A stretch of DNA of 64,000 nt from Aspidiotus rigidus. Lineage: Eukaryota; Arthropoda; Insecta; Hemiptera; Diaspididae. A model generated the notes under the pieces. It had not been told where the DNA came from. It made no database searches and was given only the letters and a program-made list of their open reading frames with translations. The DNA lies in assembly GCA_035079385.1 (NCBI GenBank), contig JAVHKY010000001.1, forward strand, positions 14,408,501 to 14,472,500, read 5' to 3'. The position numbers were made by a program, and so were the translations under genes. Shown here in pieces: positions 1-13,143 of the stretch (positions are counted from its first letter, which is position 1; each line of letters starts with the position of its first letter).

Positions 1-235
1 CCGACGAAAATGACGTATTTGTACTTTGCTGAACCAACAATGACGATGGAGTCGTGCTTTCCTCAACCAACAATGATGAAGGAGTATTTTGCTGAACCAA
101 CAATGATGGTGGACTTGTACTTTTCTGAACCAACGATGACGACGGAGTTGTACTCTGATGAACCGATGATAATGACAGAGTACTGCTTTCATGAACAGAC
201 GAAATTGAAGGAGTAGTGTTTTGCTGAACTAATAA
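1..235. repeat. Imperfect tandem repeat inside the transposase C-terminus
   Basis: On the minus strand about seven units of 36-45 bases encode variations of SSLLVQQNTTPS. Repeats keep the frame because the unit lengths are multiples of three. The tract may run on outside the window. Confidence 0.75.
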
Positions 236-1636
236 TGATGATAGAGTTAGACTTTGTTGGTCTGGTGCCGATTTTGAAGGTGTGTCGCGATCCGTTACAA
301 AGCTGGATAAGAAATCGTCCTCTGTGAATACGTCTCTGTCGAACGGACAGATACCTGGGGTGCGAAATCCAGAAATTATGTTCGTTGGGGTCATGCACTT
401 CAGAAATGCATCGTTGAACGCCCAGGCTATGTTGTACATCGAGAAGGTCTGCCCTGGATTATTTAAAAGCCATTTCTCAATGGCCTTATTGTAATAAACA
501 GACAATGACTTATACACAGAAACATCCAGTGGTTGCATGCGGTTAGAACAATGAGGTGGAATTGTCAAAATGATGACACCATTTTCTCGAGCAAGATTGA
601 TGATATCAATTGTGAGGTGAACCTCAGCATTATCGAAAATTAAAAGAGATTTATTTTCTTTCGATGAGTTTGAATGCTTGATGAAGTGCTTCATAACATC
701 TACGAAAATTTCACTCGTCATCCACCCTGAAGGGTTTGCCAAACCCAAGGTTCCAACTGGTGCACCATGAGCCATATGAGGTTTGAATTTTACACGCGGA
801 TAAACGAGAACGGGTGGTAGAAAAGTACCTGTTGCACAGATAATACAACAGCCAGTAACTAAGAGGCCTCTTTCTGCACTAGTAGCTTTACTTAAGCGAC
901 GGTTATCTTTTCCAGCTATAACCTTTTGTGGCGTTTGTACATTCGTCAAGGCAACTTCATCTAGATTAAAGATGCGTTGATCACTGAGAAGAGATGGATT
1001 CTCTTTGAAAACGTGTGCTAAATTATCGAAAAATTCTTCAACATTCTTCTTATTGAATGCTGTTGCTCTTGACAGGCTACAGGGTTCTGGTTTTCAAAGG
1101 CTCATGCACGGATGACGAAGTCTAAAACGTAAGAACCACTCTGTACCTGCGCGCCTGTTTCGCACCCACGATGAAGGTATGTTGAACCCATTTTCTTGCG
1201 CCAAAGTGAATGCCGCCACACAAATTTCATCAATCGTCATCCCATAACAGATTTTAGCCCGGAATACTATATAATCTACGAACGATTCTTCAAATTCTGG
1301 TGGGAAAATTGTTTGAGAACCAGGCTTTCGAAATAAAGCAATGGATTGCGTACCGGTACCGCCGTCTCTGATCTTACTCATGTACCTGCGTAAATTGCCA
1401 CATAAGTAGACTATTATTAAAGCTCAAGTACTCAGTAATTACCAGTCACATAATAAAACTCACCGACTCAACGTTTTATTAGGAATATTCTCTTTTAATG
1501 CAGCCTGCCGATGAGAATATCCTTCATTGATAACAAGGTCAATCGCTCGCTGGAGTCCATCTTTCTCATAACGTTTTTCTTTCTTCTTTCGTCCACGATC
1601 TTTCAATTCTGACTTATAATATCGTTTTTTACCCAT
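1..1636 (-). pseudogene. pogo/Tigger-like DDE transposase, two exons, one premature stop, 3' end outside window
   Basis: The first exon (1464-1636) starts at ATG 1634-1636 and encodes a basic helix-turn-helix segment of the psq/CENP-B type (RAIDLVINEGYSHRQAALKE). An intron with GTGAGT donor and CGCAG acceptor (1386-1463) leads to exon 2 (1385 down to 1 and beyond), which carries the second DNA-binding segment and then the DDE domain. Catalytic blocks are visible as IFNLDEVALTN, LLIFDNAEVHL and MQPLDVSVYKSL. I translated exon 2 across the window: a single TGA at 1094-1096, probably decayed from CGA Arg, is the only interruption, and the same frame stays open for more than 360 codons to position 1. 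Pogo-like enzymes cut and paste at TA dinucleotides; that role is family knowledge. The C-terminus is a Ser/Thr-rich repeat. The copy is young or only just inactivated. Confidence 0.85.
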
Positions 1637-2850
1637 GGTGGTACTTCTATGAGGAAAATAACACCTAAATTGATAAAAAATAGTTCATTTTATAGCGTGT
1701 GTCACTTTACCACATTTTGTGTCACTTTACAACAGGCATGGTTGAAACATTGAACCCGGGATATCTCGATGAAAAATTCATTATTCATATAAATCTATAC
1801 AACCATTAGAACCGCTATGAAAAAAGCTTCAAGATGGTGTATAATATACATACCTTTCTCTGGAACTTATCGTCCAAAAAAAAAAAAATTACGAACAAAA
1901 AAAAAAATTTTGCACCTTCCGGAAAAAACTTTTTATGATAACACCGACGAAAACAATGTATTTCGATTCTCAAATGCATGGATCAACTTCCTACAATCAG
2001 TAAATTATACTTCCATAGAAATTTGGTAGGTAGCGCTAGTAGTTCTTGAAATCGGTACGTTGTGTCATTTTGCACCGTGTGTCAGGTAGCACCAACTGCC
2101 CCTATTAATAGGAATAATAATACCCCCGCAGGAATCATAATTTTTTTTCTGAGGAACAAAGAAAGATCGCATTTACTACTCGGTATTCGAAGACCACGTT
2201 GTACAATCATGATCTTAGATGTTTAGCGTACTTACTTTTGCCAACATGGTTTTCGTTCCACTTTGAATAGCTTGAAGAAATCTTCCGCCGTAATGTTCTC
2301 TTCGTTTTTTTCATTATCGTTGTTTTTTTCAAAACTGAAGTAATTCATATTGAAATACTATACTGAAACCGATGGAAGAAATACTATACTACTGAGTACT
2401 GAACACGATGAAACTCCACTAACAAAGTACGACTGTAGGACTTGTACGCGAAGTACCGAAATATGGAAGATGGAACTGCTTGCTGGGTTGACAACCGTCA
2501 TGCTAAGTAGAGCATGCATGAGAGAAAAAATTAAATTGGCTGAAAAATGATGGTCAAAACTAGGAAATACGTGTTTATAGCGTGGTTTATAGTATCGATG
2601 TTTAACGTAGTGCTAGGTCAAGGTTCAGAAACTATGTGTGGACACACTGGCTGAGTAAAAATCTGAATTCCATTACTCATTAGCTCCGTTGTCTCAGATT
2701 GCTGGAAAGAGCGTGATTTATTTGTCTTGTAACCGCGCATTGTCTTGCATACTCTTCCTCCTTAAATAGGTTACCCAATTCATTAGCGGAGGGCTGAACT
2801 CGAGACTCGAAATATTCTGTTGAGACATTACGTAGATTGTAGTTAGGGTA
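1637..2850. other. Non-coding flank of pogo-like element 1
   Basis: No supportable gene. The words GTGTCACTTT and GTGTCATTTT recur between 1698 and 2075. Read on the minus strand, a stretch starting near 2104 (GGGGCAGTTGGTGCTACCTG) follows a TA and may be the 5' terminal inverted repeat of the pogo-like element; its partner would lie left of the window, so this cannot be tested here. Two A-runs lie near 1876-1910. Short ORFs at 1817 and 2350 look like chance frames. Confidence 0.4.
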
Positions 2851-3790
2851 ATTACGCCATTTGTCGCCACTTTAAGGAATTTTTCAACTTTGAAAGCGCC
2901 AAAAATAGGTGCTATAATGAAGAATTCTGACTTTTTTTTTTTTTAATAGACAGATGTGAGTGTCCTTGAAATAGGAATATTGTTGAAAATACATTTCATG
3001 TAATAATTATTTATTTATTTTGAGAAATACGAGAAAAACCCTAAATGTGCCTAATGTCGCCACTTTAGTCCTAAGTCCGCCAACCGAATGTGCCATTTGT
3101 CGCCATTCGTCGCAACGTTATCATTTCTCAAGTTACGAGGCATATTCTGTGTGATCTTGCGCGTGTAGCCTTAGATATTTCAATTTCTTCTGCTCATCTT
3201 GTACCTACCTACGCTATGTCTACGGATAAATGTAAAGAAGAAGCTACAGCGGGAACTGGTTAGTCAATTTCACATTATTATCTTGTGCAGTAACTGTTTC
3301 ACATATAGGCTAGATCACGATTATATTGGTACGTATCATTGAAAATTGTTTCAGTTTCATCGCCCAATGTTGAACAAACATCTAAAGTGTCCGAGCCCAA
3401 TGTTGAACAAACATCAAAAACGTCGGATGTAACTTGGACATCCATAATCTTGAACATAATGGAGCGTAGGACTACTGCCGAAGAAGAGCCGAAGGAAAAA
3501 AAGAAAAAACACAAATGGGATAAAAGAGACGACGTGTGGCTTCACAAGATGTACTTTCTCAGGAAAGGTTTTTTCCAAACTGATGTAGTTCCAAAATACG
3601 ATCCTTAAGTACCTATTGTGAATCTGTACCTATTGATAAACTTTTTTCAGATGATATACAAAATTTTGTAATTGAGAATTATGTACATAAAGACTTTGAA
3701 GAATAGTACATATCGATTATTTACTACCTTTCACGAATACAGTAGGTATATCTAATTTAACAATTTCGTAATTTTTATAGATAATATCTA
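2851..3790. other. Non-coding, probable terminal region of pogo-like element 2
   Basis: The word TGTCGCCA(C/T)T recurs at about 2868, 3053 and 3096, resembling sub-terminal transposase-binding repeats. A duplicated short segment (CCAATGTTGAACAAACATC) lies at 3364-3415. A small plus-strand ORF at 3339-3608 covers it and is not convincing as a gene. Confidence 0.35.
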
Positions 3791-6206
3791 TTAAGAACCC
3801 TGCCACGTGTGCGAATAGTACGCAGGCAATGTGTTAAATTCGCGGCAATACTCGCATATATTTCTACCATCAGCATCCTTCGTCACTTTCGAGTTACTCA
3901 TGTACTCTGATAGTTCACATACTGAACAAGGAACATCTTGTAACGCCTGCAAATGAATATAACATTTCGTTCACCATAGGTACATTTGTACATACGTTGG
4001 TACAAAAATTGAAACTTACAGCAGGAAGTAGCTTTCCAACAACTTTCTTTTTCTTCTCCAATTTCATTTGTTCCGCGACTGCCTGTTTCTGCTTCCTCTC
4101 TTCTTGCCGTTTTGATTTTTCTTTGTCTTTTCTTCTCTTTGCTTCTTCTCGCTCTTTCTTCAGCGCCAATTTCCGAGCTGCTTCTTCTTCTTTCTCTTCT
4201 TTTCTGTTTATGGCCGCTAATTCTCTGACTCTTTTCTTCTCCTCGATCTCTTCAATTTTCTTCTGCTTTTCCAGCTGTACTGCTTCCTGAGAAGTGACAA
4301 ATATTGTGAAAGTTGGGTATTACTATCGAGCACAGATACCCACATACAAATTTACGATAATTTACTTCAGCATCTATCCAACTTATATCAGTGACCACTG
4401 GAATGAATGGCGTTTTCTTTCGTTTTCGATTCATCGTTTTAGCCTTCTTCTCTTTCACTCCGTACATCTCTTCTAGTCTCCTGGCCACAGTGCTACCCTC
4501 AGCACACTGAGACCATTCAGAAACCGTCGAACATGTTCGAACTTTGCTATTCGAACATGTTGGAACTTCGGTATTGGAAGATGTTGGAACTTCATTCGGT
4601 GAAGAAGAAACTGTAACTGCAAAACAATTTTCCACATTGTCCGATTGAATACTTACGTTCAACTTTGCATTGCATAATTCTTTTCAATGTTCTTACCTTC
4701 CTCACGTAGGACAGCTACACCTTCAGACGTACAAAGACTGTCGAAAAGAATCTGGTCTTTGGAACAAACTGCAGTACCGGTACCTACAACACATCAATAC
4801 TTTTATTAGAGTTGTCATGTGCCCCTGGAAACCAGATTGGACTATACGTCAATACGTACAAAAATTTTCGAAAGAAATTGGAGCGTCCGAGTCTAACAAA
4901 CATACAGCGCCCTTGTCAGTCACTTGAACATAGAATGAACCGTTCAGTTCCTCAACGTTTTGAGGACAAGAAACCGTTAACTGATCGTTTACGCACGGCA
5001 CGCACGGACTATTAGTTCCAGTTTGTATGGAGCACTGCTCATTACTACTCGACTCTGCTGACTTCTTGTATGCCACCCAGATGTCGTACAAACCCCCCTA
5101 ATACTCGATGCCATTCCATACTCTATTGTGGTCTGCAGTATACTGATTGACGAAAGAAGCGAGAACACTTCGTGGTATTTTGTACTCAAGCTTTTCCAAA
5201 TCATAAAACTGTAAACAGTAAAGACTCTTCATAAGTACGTGTACAATTATTATTATTATTATTCATTTTACACTCACGTAATGAATAATAATAATCACAA
5301 ACCTGTGTTTGTGGTATTGCCTTCTCTGATGCAGTATCATCGATACAACTTTTCTTCTTCACAAGTTTTTTGTACGGAAATTTGTCGACGTCAAAAGGTA
5401 CTAAACTACAAGCGCGAAAGCCGTTTATAAGATCGTCGACGAAATTTTTGTTCTTGAGTAGTTCATCCATCACCATCGGAATATGATGGATCTGTACGTC
5501 AACTTCGAACTTTTGCTGGCGCTTCCATTCTTTCAAAATCAATTTTCAACCGCACTTTAGGGGAAAAAAAAAAGAGACGTCGAGTGGTTGTAGTACCGAT
5601 GTCGTGTTTGGTGGCAAGAGAACGAGTATGATGCCTACATCACGACAATATTTCGATAAGCTTAGAGTTAAATGTGAGACGTGCCCATCCATAATAAGAA
5701 TTATTGGTAATTGAACATTCTTCTCGACCAGCCAAGGATAAAATGAATGCTTCACGTAATCGAAAAATGCCTCGCCGGTCATCCAACCTTTCGCAGTTTT
5801 ACAGTAATGCCATCCTTTTGGCTTGGTCGCTTTCACTCTCGATGGCGTCCGTTCAAAAGGAAATACAGCGCACGGTGGCGCGAGTTCCCCACTTGCATTT
5901 CCAGTGATCAGTACTGTCAGATTTTCTTTGCAGCGTGTGCCGACATTGTACACGGGTTTCCCTTTTTCTGCCAGCACCAGCCCTCCAGCGGGGCACACGT
6001 ACACTGCTGTCTCATCTGTATTAAACACACGTTCCGGATAGTCGAAAATGGTAAGATCAGAACCCAGCAGTTGTTGAACATGTCCAAACCAGAGACGAAT
6101 ATACCCTTCATCGTTGCTCGGCATTGTGACAAGTACTCCCATCGTTTCAGGGAAATTGTGCAGTGCCTTTTCATGAACAATTGGTACCACTTCTCTCCGG
6201 GAATAT
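3791..6206 (-). pseudogene. Second pogo/Tigger-like transposase gene, five exons visible, 5' end missing
   Basis: Inferred exons on the minus strand: 5303-6206, 4860-5208, 4366-4616, 4020-4286 and 3791-3946, each bounded by GT-AG signals in compatible phase. Exon 1 holds the DDE core: VFNTDETAVYVCP, ILIMDGHVSHLTL and SVLQPLDVS. The fourth exon is a long Glu/Lys/Arg-rich coiled-coil segment. The last encodes a Cys-rich tail (CSVC...CEYC) ending at TAA 3791-3793. Lesions: a one-base frame change near 6105, an in-frame TGA at 5546-5548 where a Trp is expected, and an in-frame TAG near 5099. No helix-turn-helix exon is found upstream; beyond 6206 the sequence becomes Polinton polymerase in the other orientation, so the element is truncated or was joined there. 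It differs clearly from the copy at 1-1636, so they are separate families. Confidence 0.75.
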
Positions 6207-6282
6207 CTGTAATGAGTACGTACCTAGTTTACTCAATTTATAACGTAAGTGTACCTACCTACTGCATGAAAAATATTGATAC

Positions 6283-8540
6283 TACAGTAGATACAACTTT
6301 TGAAGGTATTTCAGCTCGACTTGTAGCGGGTTCGGATATACACACCGCGCTAAAAGTTAATTTATCTGTAAACATTCTATTACGTAAAGAGAGCGCCGAT
6401 GGAGTGATTTTACATTCTGAGTTTGGTCTACGTTCTCAGTGTTCTGAAATCTACAAAACGACTAATTTTGATGATTGGCTTAGTAGGGAAATTGAGAATT
6501 TAGAAACTCGTTTTGGAGAGGCGCAATTGGAAGGTTCGAACTGGGCAATAGAAAAAGTATTAGATTTGGAGTTACAATTGAATCGTTTCGTTCCTTTATC
6601 AGCTACTTCTTATATTCCATTACCAAAACCTATAGAAGACCGGAAAGCTGTTGTAAATATAAAAAACGATGATAACAGATGCTTCTTTTACTCTATTATG
6701 TGTAAATTTCTTCCCGATACTAGAAAGAATAAAGAACAAGAAACGCATTATACGAGAGAGTTGATGAAAAAACTTGACAATGAGGGTAAGATCACTTTTA
6801 AAGGTATGAATCTCGAAGGGCCTGTTTCATTCAAAGAAATTGATTATTTTGAAAAAATAAATAAATGTTCTGTAAATGTCTACGGTCATACACGTTCTAA
6901 AAAGTATCCGGCTGTTTATCCTTTACGTATTTCGAGAATATTTTGCGAGGAAAATCATTTTGACTTGTTATATTTAACCAGTGGCGATAATAGCAAACAT
7001 CATTACTGTTTAATTAAAAATCTGTCTCGTTTAGTTCGAGCTCAAAAAACTTCTCATACAGGAAAGATTCATCTGTATCGTTCTTGTTTAACACACTTCT
7101 ACAGTGAGGATAGTCTAAAACAACATCACGAGAATTGCTTGAAACATCGACCCGTCAAAATAAGTATGCCTGTACCTAAAAAAAACAATTTTCTCGCTTT
7201 TAACGGGAGCAGGTTACGTATGAAAGAATTTGTGCCTTATATTATTTACGTCGACTTCGAATCCAATCTTCAACCAGTTGAAGAAGAGGTGCGTCAAACT
7301 ACTAGTACAATAACAAAGAAAACACTTCATAAACCGACGAGTTTTGCATATTATATTGTTTGTCGTAACCCAGAAGACAAACGCGAGTTTAAACCATTTT
7401 TGTATCGCGGTCCTGACGCGGTTGGAGTATTCTGGAAAGAAATTAAGCGCGAGGTTAGGGCAATTTCGAGAGTACTTGACGATGTGAAACCTATGGTGAT
7501 ATCAGATGTTGAGCGAGAACAGTTACGTAACACACCAGAACCGGTGTGTCATATTTGCGAAAAAAGAATTCTCGACCCGCGAGAAGAACTTGTACTAGAT
7601 CACGATCATTTATCCTCTAATTTTCGGCAGCCGAACGATCCTAGAGGTCCGTGTAACGTGCACGGAGTTGCTCATAGTAGTTGTAATCTAGAGTATACCA
7701 TTGCAAATTTTGTCCCAATAGTGCTCCAAAACGGTTCTAAATACGATTTTTGTTTCCTGATTTCTTCATGTATCGACGATGAAAATAGGGAGGAAGAAGA
7801 GAGGAAAAAGAAAAGTGTAAAACGTATACAAACAGAGGATGATATTGGTGAGCATTGTGGATATGATAATGACACTGACGAGGAGAGTGGAGGTGAAATT
7901 GAATACGAGAAAGAGAGTGGGGATGAGGATGAAAATTGCGAGAACGATGATTTTCAGTATCCTAATCCCTATTTGATAGACTCTAGCGAAGACGATGATG
8001 AGTATTTGAATCAGAGCAGCGCACTTTGTGTTGACGAGGACTTTTCTAAACCTAAAAGTAGTTTTATTAGGATTTTGGCTACGAGCGCTGAAAACTTCAT
8101 TTCTTTTCAACTGCCAATTACCAAGAAGTTAGCCGCAAGATTTATCGATAGTTATCGGTTCCTCTCTGCGAGTCTCAGTTCAATGGCATCGCTTTTAGAC
8201 AAAGAGAAAATGATTCACGTTCGTAAATTCTTCAATACGGATGAAACGTTCTCAATTGCATCAGAAAAGGGGGTGTTCCTGTATGAACATATAGTCGATT
8301 TTTCACGCTACAATGACACAGAGCTACCGCCGAAAGAAAGTTTTTTATAGCAAGTTGAGTGGTCAGCATATTTCTGATGAAGAGTATTGGGCCGTCTTCG
8401 AGTGTAAAACATTAGGTGACTACAACGATATGTACCTATTGAGCGATGTTTTACTGTTGGCTGATACTTTTGAGGCCTTTCGCGATACTTATAAAATTTA
8501 TAAATTGGACGCTGCCCATACTTACTCGAGTCTAAGTTAA
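6283..8540 (+). pseudogene. polB: Polinton/Maverick protein-primed DNA polymerase B, lineage A, truncated
   Basis: Homologous along its length to the second polymerase copy starting at 28.7 kb, for example sharing NDDNRCFFYS, YPLRIS and SATSYIPLP-like blocks. It carries exonuclease motif I (IIYVDFESNL), a zinc-binding insert CHICEKRILD...DHDHLSSNFR, the QNGSKYDF block and the FIDSYRFL block. It ends at LDAAHTYSSLS, just before the palm domain, so the polymerase active site is absent. A one-base gain in a T-run near 8341 switches frame; the frame then continues from about 8342 to 8540. Between the exonuclease blocks (about 7795-8010) it has an acidic insert. The open frame nominally begins at 5747, but 5747-6240 is only antisense of the pogo-like gene. 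It is truncated on the left by the pogo junction and on the right by the CACTA-like element. Confidence 0.85.
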
Positions 8541-8705
8541 GTTCCATGATTTTTCTTGAAATTATATTCTGCAACAAATTTTAGTCCATTATTAAAGCTG
8601 GTAGGTACAGGCAATGAAAATTTACAAGCACAATATAATATACGTACCCAAAATAAATACAGATATCGTTTATGTACAGGATTTATGATTGAAAATGTAT
8701 GATGA
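8541..8705. other. Junction between polB fragment and CACTA-like element A
   Basis: Homology to polB stops at about 8540 and the transposase stop lies at 8706. The 3' end of the CACTA-like element should be here, but I could not pick out a convincing CACTA terminal repeat. Confidence 0.3.
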
Positions 8706-11200
8706 TTAATGTAAGTAGCTAGTGATAGCCCATTCCTTAGTCTGGGTATCCTGAAGAAACGCAAAGCATTTATTTTCCAATTCCGTGAATGAAAAGAAAG
8801 TCGATTTATTAGATGGCTGACTACAGTACACCATTCGCACAGCAAGGGAACTGCAAGGTACATTGAAACAGGCTCGAATATTTTCATACACTTTTCCAAC
8901 TAAGAACACATCATTCGTACTTATTTCTTTAAGAATCTTGTGAATTCTCACATAATAAGTCTTGCCTGCTCTACGAAAAGTGCAATGACAATCCCTCAGA
9001 TTGTCAGTTCGTAAAACAAAATCTCTCAACTTCATTTGCTCGTATTTTTCGTAGACAGGCTCATAGTTATCATAATTTGACTCATTATCATCGTTGTCAG
9101 AGGGATCGTCGTCGACAAGTGTGCGCAAAACTGGTCGTTCAAAATAAGTATCCACACTATTCCATAATGCATCCCGAGTTACATCAGCCGCAAAATTACC
9201 AGTCAAAATTTTGGCTGAATATTGATTTTTTATTTGTTCGAGAGGGTTTGTCCCAGTGCGAACATACTTCGACATCTTACCGAGAAAACTTTCAAATCTG
9301 AAAGCACTATACTGGTCGATAGGGCCGAATTTCTCGTAGTCATCTGCTGCGTGACTGACATTGTGGAAATTGTAGGTTGCAATTTCTGGTCCATAAATGT
9401 TTATGCAATCCCTTACAAAATGACGCAACACTTCTCTAGCAGCTTCACCTCGTGACTCCAAAATTGACTGTCGCTCAGCAGGGTCATCTGGTACCTTTGC
9501 TGTGATTGTTCTGACGGCAACTACTAAATAAGCAAAATTATTGAGATACCGGGTATCTAAAAGGTCGCAAAGAACTGCCACTCCAATGTACAGCATGAAC
9601 ATTCTATACCCAGTTGCTTTCCAGTATTTGCGCTTGGCAAAAGTTTCTGGCTTACGTTGAAATTCGTGAGGACAGTATTCTCGAATTCTCTTTAAAGTCG
9701 CATCGGCTTTACCTTTTTTTTTTTTTTGAAAAAATGCACTCATTTGTGTCCCAAATTGCCACCAATTTTTGTATTACACCCACGCAAAATAAGTGCAGGT
9801 AATCTAGAGGAACACCGGAAACAAGACCAAACTTACAAATCCTAGTAAGAATACTTCTATGTTTTTGAGATAATGATTGATCAAAAAACAGTGGTATATC
9901 TTCATCTTCTTCCGTATCATCATCATAATCATCATTGTAATTCAATTTGGAAGCGTACTCTTCAAAAAAGGAGCACATGCATTTTTTACTTTTGGGAGCG
10001 CACTGCGGAACAGTACCGTCATCCATCAAATATTCTTTGTCTGTCTTCTTAGGTGCATCAATGTCTGCATAACACAATGCAGTTTTATTGCAGTTTCGCA
10101 AGGTGGATTTGCTAGCAAGTCCTTTACGTGAGACTCGCACTCCTACAACGTGGCATTTTGTACACGGACATTTTGCATTATGACTGAATACACCCAATAT
10201 GTAGGCTTTGGCGGGAGCATCCATGATCATATTCATCAGTTGAAAACTATACGTCTTGCCGTGTAAAATAAGTCCATTAATTTGCAATTCACATATTTCG
10301 TCTACCAGTGTACGCAAGTATTCATTACTACAATTGGGTTTTTGAGGTCCACCATATATTGCAATCATAAACACTGGATAGTTGTCCACAGCAGCTAAGA
10401 CGGGCCATACATTACTGAAGAGAGCGCTTTTGTTGAACACACTGACACCATCAATTCCAATTGACAAACGAATAACTGTTGCTTTCTCATTATACAGAGG
10501 GGTAACAGATAAACTCAAGATATTTGCAATGCCAAAGTACACCATTTGCCCCGGAGCCAAGTCATATTGATCACCCAAAACTAATTGTGGTCGCAAAGCT
10601 TTACAATTTGATGGCAGGGCAGCTAATGTTATTGGGTCAGCGTTTTTCATGAATTTTAAAATATCATTTTGCAGGGCTTGGGTGGCATTATGCCTTGCAA
10701 AGATTTTTCCTAACTCTTGCTTCTTGGAGCAAGAAGTGAGGAACGTTCAGCTTGAGGTATTTTGATCGTTTGATGTGATGCAAGGGCAGACGATGGGAAC
10801 TCTGAAGATGTTGATGGAATTGGTGACTGGATTGGCGACTGGAACGGTGACTGGACTGGAGACAGAATCAATGGTGAAGCTGGTGATTCGAGATGACTAG
10901 AAGATGGAAATGCTAGTTCTGAAGGTGAAGGCTGAATATTTTCATCTTCACAAGTTGAATGCAACCACTCGGCGACAGCAATTGCCACTTCGGCTTCCTG
11001 GAACAATTATGAACGCTATTTTGCAATTTCCACTCTTGTTAAGGGAGTCTATCCTCTTATATGCTGACTCTTACTTTTTCAATACGTCTTGTTTTTGAAG
11101 CGGACTCACGTTTTTCTCTTTCCTTAACTTTCCTCCGCATTGTACAATACGAAACGTCCCGCCCTCCAACTTCAAATTTCCTCTTTACTACGGGTACTGC
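8706..11200 (-). pseudogene. CACTA/EnSpm-like (Tnp2-type) transposase, copy A
   Basis: Three blocks read leftwards. An exon at 11110-11200 encodes a basic segment (DVSYCTMRRKVKEREK) between a CACAG acceptor and a GTGAGT donor. A Ser/Pro-rich segment lies at about 10710-11006 with repeated QSP/SPV. The catalytic body runs from about 10720 to 8706. The body shows IRLSIGIDGVSVF, the SNVWPVL block, NMIMDAPAKAYILGV, the CPCTKCHVVG knuckle and PLDYLHLFCVGV, matching Tnp2-family animal transposases as I recall them. Lesions: a frame change near 10725 and a one-base change in an A-run at 9715-9728, after which the frame continues to TAA/TGA at 8706. The phase between the first two exons does not fit perfectly, so an exon boundary may be wrong. 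Homologous to copy B (15731-19250) over the whole body. Confidence 0.8.
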
Positions 11201-12532
11201 CTGTGGAATGAAGTTTTGATATGCTTCTTAAAGTATGTTTGTTTGAATGAGAAAAGTAATTCAAGGGTGTATTATGTTGTACATACTTCCGTGTAATTTG
11301 ACATGATGAATATAATTCTTTATGGGGAGGAATTTTAGTTCTGCAAAAGAGATCACAAAGGAGTAAGTTAACAAGAATGTTAGAAGTTGGAGAGATGATA
11401 TGAAATTTGATGAAAAGGGATTTTATATGTTAAACGTTAATAAAGAATGTTAAGAATAGACAAACGTCGACGAAAAATCCACTATTGTACACGGAAGAAG
11501 AAGATACACGAGGAGCATTAAGCCACAAATTTATACAGTTTCATAAAATATTCCTTTTATACTGTCAATTTTCAAAATCTAAAAAATATTCACTCACCGC
11601 AACACACACAAAAAAAAAAGATATCATACTGTACAATTTGAAAACTTTGATCACGACTCTTGAATTCTAGGAAAATCTTCTTTCACCGCCTTATCAAATT
11701 TAGCTAATTCTCCGGTAAAGAATGTTCGTGTTTTTTGTCAAACATTTGATGAATGGTTCATTCAGTCTTTGAAAATATTATTTTATTCGTTAGAAATTTT
11801 TCGGCAAAATGAGCTCGAGTTTTCCAGAAAACAAAATTATACGTGATAATGAAATGTTCATCAAGCTAATTTATAAAATTCACATTCAATGAATTAATAC
11901 AAGATTTGAACATTCTCAAACGTCATTTGTTTCCTGCACGTAGCGGAGTGAGTTCATAACTATAAATTTTTCTGTGAATGTTACGATTCATTTCAGGAAA
12001 GAAAAAATTTCAAAAATTTTGGAATTATGTAGGAATTTAATTTTATTACTCAGACGATTGTGAAATTGAGACGTCCATCATAATAAATCGAAATGAATGA
12101 ATTTTCATGAACCCGATACAAATTTACAGACATATTATGTAAATTCAACTTATCAGCAACCTGTTTCGAGCAGGCTAAAATAATATTTTCCGCAAATACA
12201 TTCATGGACCCGTAAGTAACTGAGCATAACATTATTTTCTTCTTTTAACGTAGGTACTGTACTCGTTTCACGCATTGCTCGGGAGATAACCAGATTCAAG
12301 TTACCTGTTGATCGTTTTCGACACCTGCTCAATTTTCTCCCCTCTATTCTTATACATGTTGAGAAAAATATTGTGGAGGGAACACTACACGCTAGATTGC
12401 TACTTGTCGACACGTACATCTAACCTGAACGTTCTTTACTCCACCCTACTGTATTTTCAAAACACATTGCTTTTGAATACAAGTTTTTTCAAGTTCGTAC
12501 AATGAGGCATTTATAATGGAATCATTCACCAA

Positions 12533-13030
12533 GTTTTCATCTTCGCATTAAAATATTCTAATTAAACGTCGTAGGTGTAAATTTAATTGAACTAACCCAG
12601 AATTAGTTGAATCCGGATAATCTGATACGATGTCGCGTAAGTGTCTTCTACTAATGATGGATTTTCAATTAGCGAGAATGAAACGTTGAATCCGGATAAT
12701 TCGTCGGATACAATATCGATAGCTGTCTTCTACGAATGATACATTTTATAGTTTGCGCAAATGAAACAATCGAGTAGGAAATTCGTCTATACTACTTCTA
12801 CCTAAAAGAAAGAAGTTTGTCATCTTCGTACCTAAAATATTCTAATTCAATACCGTCGTATGTAAATATAACTTGAGCTAAACTGTAACGCACCAGAATT
12901 TGTTTAATCCGGATAATCTGTTGGATACAATATTGATAGCCGTCTTCAACGATCGAATGATAGATTTTTGGTTCGTGCGAATGAAACAATCGAATTGGAA
13001 ATTCGCCCTTACTACTTCTACTTAAACAAA
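12533..13030. repeat. Two to three diverged direct repeats
   Basis: A unit with the core AATCCGGATAAT, then GATACAATAT(C/T)GATAG, GTCTTC and GCGAATGAAAC appears at about 12610-12690, 12690-12770 and 12905-12990. Larger flanks such as AAAATATTCTAATT...GTCGTA are shared between 12550 and 12830. Copies differ at many sites, so this is an old amplification. Confidence 0.65.
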
Positions 13031-13047
13031 AGAACAGTTAAAAGTTA

Positions 13048-13143
13048 TTACGGATTAAGTATACCAACTGGAAAACGCATTTGCATTAGTTCATTGTACG
13101 GATTAAGTATACCAACTGGAAAACGCATTTGCATTAGTTCATT
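13048..13143. repeat. Perfect 48-bp tandem duplication
   Basis: The 48-base unit beginning TACGGATTAAGTATACCAAC and ending TTAGTTCATTG is present twice without difference, so the duplication is recent compared with the surrounding decayed repeats. Confidence 0.9.

Noticed and set aside
3339..3608. Small plus-strand ORF with duplicated PNVEQTSK segment
   Set aside because: Short, lies in the putative non-coding end of a transposon, and overlaps an equally long minus-strand frame.
5747..6240. N-terminal part of the long plus-strand ORF before polB
   Set aside because: It is antisense of the pogo-like DDE exon, whose catalytic motifs are on the minus strand; polB similarity starts near 6283.
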